Assembly: GCA_037074765.1 (NCBI GenBank) | Contig: JBAMDO010000277.1 | Span: forward strand, 1 to 56,954 | Direction of reading: 5' to 3' | Source: Mansonella perstans | Taxonomy: Eukaryota > Nematoda > Chromadorea > Rhabditida > Onchocercidae | Length of the DNA: 56,954 nt | Part shown: positions 1 through 10,757 of the stretch, in pieces | How positions within the stretch are numbered: the first letter of the stretch is position 1 | How the letters are laid out: each line of letters begins with the position of its first letter | The notes under the pieces: generated by a model | What the model saw: only the letters and a program-made list of their open reading frames with translations | Told to the model about the DNA's origin: nothing | The model's database searches: none | Made by a program: the position numbers and the translations under genes

Positions 1-3000
1 ACGTGAATTGAACAGGATACTCCTACTGATAAACTTTCAAATCTCAAAAAATATAATTTTAATGAAAGGTTCAAAGGTTCAACAGACTTGCCATAAATGC
101 GCAGGTTGTGTATCTTTGTGAGCACAATGAAAGTGATGTCGGGGCAATAGTGAGATCCGCCAACCATCTGGCATGCCTTTTTGATCTGTTCCACTTCCGT
201 GTTCATTACCTAAAGTAGGATTAAAAAGCGGAATCCTTCTACTAACACTCAGAAAAAATAATTAATTATTACAATTCCGAATTCCAATCAAGTAAACCAG
301 CAAACTGAAGCTTACAAATGTGTAGAAATACAAGTTAACAAAAAGAACTCACATATTTATACTGTCCTTCGGATATGCCATCTCGAATAACGAACAAATG
401 CGTCGCTGGCTTCCTACGATTCGTTTCGAAATAACGCAATATATCTGAGAATACCTGTTGTATCGTGTCGTCTACTATCTGGAAATCATTATGCACGAAA
501 TATACAACTGATAAAAGTATTGCCGAAACACTAACGGTGCTGTAATATCACAATTTGTCTAATAAAAAAATATAGCTCCATATGTTTGTCCGTCTCACTA
601 ATTGAACTGATTTCGCATTCGTACGGTTGAAATTGGACTAGAATCAAATTATATGTAAATGATATCGGTGCTATGAAATGATTAATAAAAACCGAGCATG
701 CCTCTTCCATAACTGCTTGACCATAGCGATATCCGCCAATAAAGTCCAACGGATGTTTTTTAATGTTTGCTGAATACTGGAATGGAAAATCTTGAAACAC
801 ATTAATACTAGAAAATCCGAAAAGTAATTAAAAAATTGATTTAACCTTGAAAAATAAAACAAAATTTGATCTAGAAATAGAAAAAACTGCCACTTACACC
901 AACAACTGATGGAATAGTATTTTTATTTTTCTTAGATATCATAAAAGAAGCAGGATGTGCAATATCCAAACCCACAATGAGCAATCCGGATTCTTTAAGC
1001 CATTTGTCGCAACTGAAATGTCGTACACTTCAGAAATTGGAAAGAATATTTCGATGAAAGTCTCTGCAAGTAGAACAAGCAATACGGAAAAGTCACTTCG
1101 TTTCAAGATGAACCGAATAATTTAGTCCTCCCATCTTTATGTTCGTTTTATTGACGATATTATCAAGTGTTTGACGTCTTTTTTCCATAACTACTGAGAG
1201 CGCAGTTGATGCTTTTAAATCCTGTGTAACAATTTGTTCTTGCGACTCGATATATTTTATATGTGCTGGAAAACCCACAGTTATTAAACACAAATCTACA
1301 GAGAAAAACGAGGTGCATGAAAATCATATTAGTAAAACAACACAAAAGATTGGTTTCGATGTACAGATGTATTTTAAAAGTAGAAACATACAAATCTATT
1401 TAGAATCGATATCTAAAAGGTAAAAAAACAAATTTTGGCAAAAAGCTGCTTATAATGTGTTTCTCGAAACTACTATAGTTGTAAGAAACAATATATTTCA
1501 AAAATAATCACCATGGTAGTTCAATTCATCATCAGTCACAAAATGAATGAACGTTGCAGCCTCACTTTTGGCTTTTGTAATCCACAGTTCAACATCCTGT
1601 TGTTTTGAGTCATTAATATACTCACATTTAAGTGGATAGTTCATTTGCATGCCATTGTGACGGCAGTGTTCCAAGAATTTGCGTACATAATTACTGTAAA
1701 TATTTCACTAATCAATGAAATATCTTGTTAAGACTGAAAGAATAGTGAGAAAAAGGTAAAGTTTTCCAAATAATTTACATCGTCGGATATTCCTCTCCCA
1801 GAAATAACTTATAACTTTAAATATTTAAGATCTGTGTAACATTAAAAAACTCACCGGAATTGGTGTTCATTAAGTCTTCCTCCTCGTGGACTCATTAATC
1901 CCACAGCATACCAATTTTTGCAAGCGGCCGGGAATAGATAGTGATTTCTATCGCTTATCCATGAAGTCTTAAAAATAAGTATATATTCTTGCAAGAAAAT
2001 CGACATAAAAAGCTGATTACTAGAGCTTAAAGGACATGAAATTATTGGGAAAGTTAGACTAAATCCTTCGAAGAAAACACCGGAAAGTTATTAAAAAAAA
2101 AACGTGAAGAAAATTTATTGTTACCTTCTCACTCGGTTTTATCCATTTGTTGTCACGATACCTAATATTTGAAGCAGCACGGTACTCAATATTTGGAACA
2201 GGAAGTACTCTTGCTTCGAACTATTAAAAAAAACTGATTATTCTGATTTAATCTCATCAATTGTTTTTGATGCAATTTATATTTTAAAAGCACAACGGAC
2301 GGTGAACATATGATAATTCAATATTAAGCATTTAAATTTATTAAAAATCCAAATTTTGTCCACTTGTCCCACAGGAACTCATTTATATTACTGAATTCAA
2401 ACAAACAAGATCGAGAAAGAGAATAACAAATACTGTCAAATTATTTGTAATAGCCACGTGACAACTTTCCGCCCATTTATTCCGCTGGAGTTTCATCGCT
2501 TCACTTACTGTTAGCGTCTGCTTCCATCGGACAGATGGAGCTACAGCACTCTCCTAAAAAAAAAATCATTCATAAAATCTGTTTATATAAGGATGCAAAA
2601 GATTACAATGAACAGTTTGCTTCATTGGATTGCTTAAATGGCTACCAAACCAGAAAAAAAAAATACTTTAGCTGTGATTTGAGAAAGCACAAACAAAGAA
2701 CTAGCAAATTTTGAAATCTAAGCAGTATATTCAGAAATTTTAAGAAGAACAACGACTGAAAAACTCTAAACGGAAAAAAATCGATTAAATTTTGTAAAAC
2801 AAACACTCCTGATGCAAGCAACAAGTTTAGCAAGCGGTGCTGGAAATCGAGCCAAATACTTACTCGAATTATCGCCTGCACTTGAGATGATGTCTGTTGT
2901 GCTTTAGATACCCGCTGATTCTCACATACAATTAGCAATTCCATTGGATAAAGTTGTTTTCCGATTGACACCGTTCCATAATCAACGGCAATGTTGGATA

Positions 3001-6000
3001 TCTCAATGTCACAGAATACTTCATCCCAAAATACTGTTCAACCGTCATTTCACCGCTTTCCGTGATAAACCTTAAAAATTGAAAAGAAAAATACAGCAAC
3101 AGTATAATAAAAGAATGATAATAAAAGGATTACAAGATTTTACTTTGTAGTACGCGCATTTCCATCTGAAACACCTGCAATAGTGAAACCACGGTTTTTG
3201 CCATAATTACAACGCACGTACAACCCTAAAATCAAATTTTTTTCCAAGTTTTTTCCAATGAAATGAGACCTCTTTTCGTCACTAGTAACAAATCAGTTGT
3301 ACTGTTCAGCAGAACAATCAAAGATCGACAAGAAATTCAACAGTAACAATATGTTTTCAAATTAGAAAACTTTCACCTATGAATATCAACAGATAGCAGT
3401 ATCAATATTTGATATTTATCATAGAAACAATACCTTTGAGAGCTTTATTTAAAATAGCTATTGTTTCTTGATTAATACTACGCGTCAAGTCTACTGCTCC
3501 TCTTCTCTCCCCAAGAATGATGGACTCCACCTTCCCAAGCAAGAGCTGATTATCGTAATGAAATGCTGATTTCTTCACTAAAATCAACAGAAATGCATCA
3601 GTTTTTCGAATTTCTACAATTCTGCGGGATTTAACTAATCGACACCATGCAAAGATAGCAGGAAATCAAAGTTCTAACAAATACTGAACCAACCGTCGAC
3701 TATTAACCCTGCATTCATGCCTCGTGGTCCTTCAATAATTCGTATACCTTTCGATGCACCAATACCAATATATTTTCCTTCACCCAATGGGGGCGTTTCT
3801 GCAAAGCCAAACTGCTCTGAATACAAAAGATAACACAGGTCTGTACCGTAACTCACAAATTTGTCCCTAAAAATATACAATCGGTACGGGAAATCAACAT
3901 AGCGGAAAAGAAAAAGAAATAATAGCAACATGATTTTCCTGACTTTTGAACCATAACAAGCTCAATACTTCATTGAAACCTATGGGCGTAAGACCAATTT
4001 CAGACTCACATTTGCAAATTGGTCACGGTCAAACAAACGATTTACGCTGTATGCTTAAATATTCTCTAACTGATTTTCGAACATAATCAAATACTAAGAG
4101 ATATATTTGCGATGAATTTTGCGTAGAAAACTTTCACTTTAACTTACTGTGTAAAAAATATTTCCTGCATGGTCAAAACTTCTAAAAACTGCTGTAAACT
4201 GCGGTTGATTTCATCTGGATATTACTGACACAACTCTTCAGATCATTCGTTGTCAATTGGAAATCTTCTTTACACGGCTTAATCTGCATTAAAAAAAAAA
4301 ACCTTTCAGTTCGTTTATAACAGTAAAAAACAAAACGACCAAGTCTTCGATGGAAACCAATGAATATTTGATTTTGCATTGATTTAATTAAGTACATTAA
4401 GTATGTATGCGCTCTCCAACCCACGAGTAAACAGTCATCATCAAAAAAGTCCGTCCAAATACTAGATCGAATCATCAACCCATTCTCAACTAGATCATGA
4501 AAACTCTTCATGCTTTTATTCATTTCTGAACAAAACCCTAATCTGAATTACTTATTACTATCAAATTAAGTTATTTAACTTGGAGTGAAGCACCTGGGAA
4601 TGAAGTGAAGCACCACTTTCGTAATGAAATCAATATTTTCTATAGAACATTTACACAACAAAGATGAAAAATTAAGATCGAATGGACTCACGCGTATATG
4701 AACTCGCACACAGTCTTCACCAACAATATTCGGCTGAAGCTCATCTGGCATCAGAAAAAATGTTTGCTGTTGCTAAAAAGTTATTTGATTCTCAAAAAAA
4801 AAGAAGGAAACGAAACAAACTGAAGAAAAAACCTATCTTGAGTAATTCCTGGCTCTCCCAAACCTCATATTTACCAATACTTTAGGCTCTTAAGCTAATT
4901 TCCTATGCAAAATATTATGTTATACCCTATACAATTGGTGATATCCAGTGGACAATAAATCAAAATAAATCAGATGAGGCGATTTATAAAATGAATCCCT
5001 GGTATGAAATTTTAATTAATAGCATTCAATTTGAGGAATCATTATTAAATATGAAAAGCGAAATAAAGCATAAATGGCTTGAAAACCTGTCCTGGCTACG
5101 TGAAAGTTACTAATATTACTTCGACTGCTGTCTTAAACACGCTTTCTAATTCTCTGGCTTCCTTTTCAGGCCCTATCAATTCCAATTAATTGTCAATCTC
5201 ATGCAATACTCCTGCAATTGACTGTGAAAAAAAAATTCTAACCTCATCTCCACTGGTTACTGAAAAAACTAATTTTCTTAGTGAATATAAAATCGATGCA
5301 AGATCATAACTTAGCGAGTGTTTATCACCGAAAAAGTTCCTCTCACGTTCTAACAAAGTTCGGTAAATCTTAGCGCACTTTTCTTTGCGATCCACAGTAA
5401 GATAACTAGAAAAATTTTTGTTAGTAATGCCAAATTCGAAAACATCATATACTGGCCTGCACATGAGAAAATATCCTGCTCTTCCCGTTAAGTCTCAAAA
5501 ATCGCCTCTTTTAATCGTAATTCTTCACTACACTACAGCAAACAGTACTAAAATATCAATTCCACGGTAATCACAAACTCTCTTGCAGTACAATAATACT
5601 TTTTTGAATGTGATGTATAAAAGAGTGGGAGTTAATTGTATGGGGACTTCCTTAACAATGACTAAGGACTATTAAGTAAAGAAAACTACTTACTCATTTC
5701 GCGCTTGTTTCGTTACTTCCTTAAATGATGGTGCGCTGCTACCCTTTTTAGGTGGAAATTCTTCGAATACCCGAAAATCATAACGATATATCGGTACATT
5801 TTTTGGTAGAATCAATTCCCAAACATTTGCGATTACTTTCAGTGTTTCACCTTTGCGAGTTCCTGGAGCTATTTTTTCCGCTAAACGAACTGGCAACCCA
5901 CTTATCTGAAATGTTTATACCGATTGTGCATACAATTCCTTCAATAAAAAAAATGAATCGAAAAGATTGCTTTATAAACAACAAATTAGCAAACTCGGTT

Positions 6001-6576
6001 ACAAAATTATACAAAATCTAACAATAACTTATGCCATAATACAACATATTAGTCATAACTTACATCTGCTTTCGATGCCTGCACTTTGATCTTTTTAACT
6101 TCACTACAACCTGCTGAAAAATTGAAAAGTCATTCAATGGAAGCATAGATTTACAACAACACTTAACTGCTATCACGAACAAGGCAATTTCCTCTTTACA
6201 AAAATGATGAAAAGTAAAATTCAACGCCCTCATTAACTCCGAAACTCTTCATATTTTTCCCCATCAGGTTTTTTAGAAGCTTGGAATTTACGCCTCAACT
6301 TATCACTAGCAATCTTACATGCACCCCCTTGGCACGATGCTACTACAGATGAAACCAAAAAAAACCCGCCCAAAGAATGTTTATTATCTAAATCTGATGT
6401 ACCTACTCAACATAACACAACATAGAGAAATCCAGCATACTACTGTACTATTTGAACACTTTGCCTAGCAAATATACATGAAATAGTTTTTTATTTGTGC
6501 TCTCACCAAAATGCTTACGACTACCTACCATAAAAAAAAAAAAAAAAAAAAAAAACAAGAAACGCTTACCTGCCAT
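1..6576 (-). CDS. WAGO-like Argonaute, 3' end outside window, with three apparent frameshifts
   Basis: Small-RNA-guided silencing protein. Exons (minus strand): 6576-6570, 6342-6238, 6113-6064, 5905-5694, 5405-5261, 5211-5120, 4283-4148, 3866-3694, 3577-3434, 3225-3144, 3070-2864, 2553-2434, 2220-2125, 1967-1855, 1693-1512, 1295-1097, 1012-900, 790-693, 478-353, 209-88. They encode about 841 residues; about 100 residues of the PIWI end lie off the left edge. The N domain contains PGTRKGETLKVIANVWEL. FQLTTNDL and NRSLQQFLEVLT, at about residues 205-250, resemble worm Argonautes rather than AGO or PIWI types. PAZ (about 310-440) has GEMTVEQYF and LRYPTLPL. MID and PIWI have FEARVLPVPNIEY, KMGGLN, VGLDIAHP (Asp about 705) and RDGISEGQ (Asp about 792), so two catalytic aspartates remain. 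Frame breaks near 5185, 4218 and 2971 each behave like one missing base. The start ATGGCAG is followed by a strong GTAAG donor. The 1012-900/790-693 junction is less certain. It is either a sequence with indel errors or a young pseudogene. Confidence 0.9.
2968..2976 (-). other. Frame break 3 in the Argonaute (PAZ end)
   Basis: Exon 3070-2864 reads EQYFGMKYSVTLRYPTLPLI in one frame, then VSIGKQLYPMELLIVCENQ in another. The switch lies at GAACGG, where one additional G would join them. Exon length 207 with entry phase 2 and exit phase 0 also demands one more base. Confidence 0.88.
4213..4220 (-). other. Frame break 2 in the Argonaute
   Basis: Exon 4283-4148 starts in the frame giving FQLTTNDLKSCVSNI and ends in the next frame giving DEINRSLQQFLEVLTMQE, which then splices in phase to DKFVSYGTDL. 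A single base is missing at the CC of ATATCCAGAT. The two frames meet without room for an intron. Confidence 0.85.
5180..5190 (-). other. Frame break 1 in the Argonaute
   Basis: In exon 5211-5120 the reading EYCMRLTIN must shift by one base to reach LELIGPEKEAREL. The splice phases on both sides require one additional base. The nearest dinucleotide run is AATT. Reading straight through from the previous exon instead, without the 49-base intron 5260-5212, stays in one frame but meets a TAA stop here. Confidence 0.7.
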
Positions 6577-6600
6577 GATATCGACTGTGTAATTAACTGT
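6577..6600 (-). promoter_or_regulatory. Candidate spliced-leader acceptor of the Argonaute
   Basis: GACTTACAG ends 20 bases before the ATG, with a second AG 9 bases before it. No upstream coding exon is visible. A trans-splice acceptor is the likely reading, inferred from nematode biology; no transcript evidence is available. Confidence 0.4.
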
Positions 6601-6921
6601 AAGTCAACTGAAAATGGAGAAATTCATTCATCTACATTATTGAATTTTAATACGTCAAACAATATCGTATCAGTACTTTTCCATTCCCTAATCGGTCTCT
6701 GTTATTACCAAAACATCAAATATCGTTCAATATTAAATTTCTATCCGGAACATTGATAAGGTCATCTGTGAGAATGCCCTTTTATTTCATATAATTGGAT
6801 GGTTACCGGCATCACATAAATACCAGCCTAGTTCTAGATTCTACTATAACAAATTGTATTCTTTAAATTTTCACTCCTCTGCAACTTGTATAATTTTTTT
6901 TCAGGAAACAGATCGAAGTTT

Positions 6922-7002
6922 TAATTTATATTCTTGAGTAAATAAAATTTAATTTATATTCTTGAGTAAATAAATTTTAATTTATATTCTTGAGTAAATA
7001 AA
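6922..7002. repeat. Three-copy 28-base tandem repeat
   Basis: The core TAATTTATATTCTTGAGTAA occurs at 6922, 6950 and 6978. Spacing is exactly 28 bases and the copies are almost identical, so the array is recent. Confidence 0.95.
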
Positions 7003-7109
7003 TATCAAATAAAAAAAAAAAAACAAAAACAAAATGTATTACAGCGAATAATTAAACTGTTTATCTTTTTCTTTTATAACCAACAATCTTGATTTTATCT
7101 TAATAGCAT

Positions 7110-7480
7110 TAAGTGTCGCGAATTTTATATCGCAAAACTTTCAATAGGTCAAATAAATCAAATTGTAAAATGAACGTTAATGTCTTTATGAGTAATCTAA
7201 TTAATTTTATAATGTTTAGATTTATTTCCTATATTTTTGTTGTAGTCTAAATTCACATCCTATTATGCGTTGTCAATCCTTTCCTACCGTAAACTAACAA
7301 AAAGGTAACTATAGCGCTATCCTACTAAAAACAAAGTCATTGTATTAAGCCATTAATTCCCTTCTTCCTCTATATATATATAAACTATCAATCCTCCCAC
7401 TATTACCATTGTTGGGATTCTTCACATCAATCAGCGGTTATTGTTCGTCGATTATCTAATTCATGTTCGTTAATTACCCA
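7110..7480. repeat. Diverged direct repeat, copy 1
   Basis: Shares an ordered series of blocks with 8430-8800: TGTCGCGAA, CAAATTGTA, CTAATTAATTT or CAATTAATTT, a CTTTCCTACCGT-like block, then ATTCCCTTCTT, a TATATA tract and an ACTATCAATCCTCC-like block. The order is kept but identity is patchy, so it is an old duplication. No open reading frame is conserved. Confidence 0.55.
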
Positions 7481-8284
7481 AATTTCAGGCTTCACACAAT
7501 CAACAATACAATTTCAATTACGATTCGATCGCATAATCAAAAAAGTTTCCCAAAATTAATATAGAAATGACCGAACCATTTCATTAATTCATATATTACT
7601 TACTGGTTACAATTAGATACTATTCATGAATTGATCAAACAAATATAACAGTAAAAAAACGTATTTATCATTGAAATAATAGCATATATTTAGAAAGTTT
7701 AAATTAAAATTTCAATAATTTAACTTTTTTAGTACAACAACGAACTTTTCCATGCCTTAAAGACTAATCAACAAATCATCTAACTACCTCATCCTTCTCA
7801 ACCAGTGAATCCCATTCACCCGCACCTAAGCTCCATCATCCACATATATAACTACCATAATGCCAAATTGTTATATCATGAACTATATGACCTACCCTTT
7901 CCTACTTTCTTCCTTCCATTCTCTTCTCATTTGCTTCTTTCTCTTTCCTTTTTCAGCCAATCAAATTGTAGTATATTAGCAAATGCATATATGCATAATT
8001 TGTCTATCAAATTTCAAATGATTGGTAGTGCAAATAATAAAACTTCATTGACTTAATCTCCTAAACTTTCACAATAATTTACGTGCAAAATTAAGAATTA
8101 AAAATGAGAAAGAAATAAAAATTACAATTTGATGTTTTTGTAACAATTCAAATTTGGAATAAAAATTTATTTTCGACAATAATTTTAATAAATGAACCAT
8201 CATTTTCTGATCATTTTTTGCATCTTCTTTAACAAAGAAATTAAATTTCGATAAATGAAATTAAGGAAAAATGTTGTAATCATA

Positions 8285-8327
8285 TAAATATAAAGTTCTC
8301 TTTCGGAGAAAGAGAACTTTATATTTA
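8285..8327. repeat. Perfect 20-base hairpin with 3-base loop
   Basis: Arms TAAATATAAAGTTCTCTTTC and its exact reverse complement are separated by GGA. The stem is too short for a usual pre-microRNA. It could be a cruciform or a relic of a small inverted-repeat element. Confidence 0.95.
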
Positions 8328-8429
8328 AATTTTAGGAGAACTTTAAGATTTTAGTTTTTTTTATCTTAAATTAATTAAATAAAAATTAATTTTTTGCTTT
8401 GACTATAAATGTAATAAGTTTGTCTTATT

Positions 8430-8800
8430 GTCTGTTTTGTCGCGAACGATCAAATCATGAAACCGCCAATGAAATGGCCAATAATTCAAATTGTAGATAA
8501 ACACTAATGGCATTATGAAGCATTCAATTAATTTCTATGTCTTTGTTATGATCTAAAGTTACATTCTTTTGTATGCATGTAATTCCTATTCTGTCACCGT
8601 GTCGCTTCAAAAATGCCGCTGTTGTAAATCCTCTATTGTCTACCATAAATAATTCCCTCCTTTATCATTTGACCTTATGATCCTTCTATCAAGACATTAT
8701 TCCCTTCTTTTCTACTATTATATATAAAATGTCAATTCTCCAACTCATTTGTTTCTTCATTCAATTACATGTCCTTATCTAATTTTTCTTTCCACATTAA
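8430..8800. repeat. Diverged direct repeat, copy 2
   Basis: Partner of 7110-7480, about 1.3 kb away in the same orientation. Both copies end with ATTCCCTTCTT, a TATATA stretch and a pyrimidine-rich block, which could be a duplicated promoter or small RNA locus. Confidence 0.55.
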
Positions 8801-10757
8801 ATATCATGGTGCATTTTTTTAACAATCAGCATGGGTGGTGCATTTTTTTTCTCTAAAATTAATGCTCAAATTTTCAAAACATAAAAAAGTTTTGAACAAA
8901 ATCGCAAAATTTATATCTGAACTTCAGTTCCATGGAAAACATGAATATTTAGTAGTTACATGAAAAAGTGCTTACATTCCATCGTGGGAACGAAAAATGG
9001 TACATAATAATTTTCCGGCGTTCCATCATCCATATTAAAAGAAAATTCATCCCCTCCTAAGTCTTGATCCAAGTAACAGAATTGTGGAATTTCAAAACCT
9101 CATTCGAAAAACATGTGAATATTGCTTCCAATAAATGCAATAGTTACAAAGAAAAGAAAAAAATATATATAAATTTCAAAAACTTTTATATCAGTAGCTG
9201 AATTATCTTTTATTAGTTTTAAAGATGTTAAAATCTCTAACAATCAATCGAAAATATTTTAACAGCAATTATCTGAGTGAATAAGGAAGTTATATTATAG
9301 TTTCTTAATAAGTATTAAATGCTTGAATGAATGGAAGTATTGAAAAGAGACTTAAAATATTTTGTCAGTGTTGAAGTATAATGTTTAGACACCAATCTGT
9401 AACAATACAGTACTCTTTGTGATCAGTTAATTGGTGTTTATTTAAAACTAAAAACACGATGAGTGTTTTTATCTTCTATCATTTTTTTGAGAATACAAGA
9501 AATATCGTTTTTTAGGAAATCATAAGAGTATCTGTCAGTTTCAACGTTTATAAACGCACTTCAATAAGTGCTCAAAAAATGCAAATGAAATCATAATTTT
9601 AAACATTTTTTTCATTTTTTATTTTTCAGAAATCATCGTTTTTTTTTCTTTTTATTATCGTATTCTGCAACTCGAGTCACTGTTTTTTAGAAATTGTCAT
9701 AATATTTATAAGCAAGCACAATTAGCAGTCAAATTATTGATAAAGCTGTTGTATGAAAGAAGTTACAAATTCCCAAATTAATGAAAACTTTTGAGAAGAA
9801 TAGAGAGATATGGCAAAGGTAAAAACAGTCAAACAAGCAATGATAGATAAATTGTAACTTTTTTGATAAATAAATTGCATATTTTAAGGGTAACTTCAAA
9901 AAACCGTGCTACAATTTCAACATAGTATATTGATATTTCAGCAGTTTATAACCAAACAAGCTGCTAAGCCGAAAATCAATCTATAATAAACTTGTCGTTT
10001 GCTCAACTAGAAAAACATTTCACATTTTCAAAAGAATTTGTATCAAAAAATAAGATAATAATAGCATAAAAGAGGACCGTTTCTAAATAACGATCAAAAG
10101 ACGAACTACAAGTTGTGCACTAGCTGTACAGGATAATAAAGTAACAATATTATTATGAAAGGAATAAGCAAAATTCATGAGAAAAAAATTGCCAAATTTG
10201 TTCAAAGAATCAAGAAAATATTTGATTAGAACTGAAATTCAGATACACTATCAAAATAAAACAAAGTACGCACTAAACATCACACCAAACTGTTTGGATT
10301 CTTTTCTAAAAAAAGACCGATGAATAATTCCTGAAAAATATATTGCAAAAAGAAAATATATTGCACCTTTTTATGAAAGCCTATCTAATATTAAGGCTTA
10401 ATATTTGGAAATCATCTTGTTCGGTTCACAGACTAAATGAGATGAAGCTCTTATTTTGGTCAAGGGGATTTTAGAACATTTCAAAAGAATAAAGCCGTAT
10501 AAAATTACACGATAAGTAAACCAAGTTTCGATTAAATGAAAGTTTTTCAACAAATGGAATTAACTAGAATTAATTAGATTGACAATGCTATCTTTTACCT
10601 CATAAGTGATGAACTAAAATAACAAGAGACTCATATATTTCTTTTATCTCCAGTGTTATACTAGAAAAAAAAGAAAAAAAAAACAGCTTATTGATCAAAT
10701 AAACTAAAATTGATAGTAAGCAGATAAAGTAGAGCACATGAAGAACGAAGTGATAAG

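Larger units (their letters stand above)
6601..10757. other. Intergenic region, about 4.2 kb
   Basis: Lies between the Argonaute start and the dysbindin-like stop. I see no coding exon. It holds a triple 28-base tandem repeat, a 20-base perfect hairpin and two diverged copies of a roughly 370-base direct repeat (7110-7480 and 8430-8800), listed separately. The rest, 8800-10757, is unremarkable AT-rich sequence. Confidence 0.6.

Noticed and set aside
6511..6756. Plus-strand frame starting in a poly-A run
   Set aside because: Antisense to the Argonaute 5' end and begins in a homopolymer.
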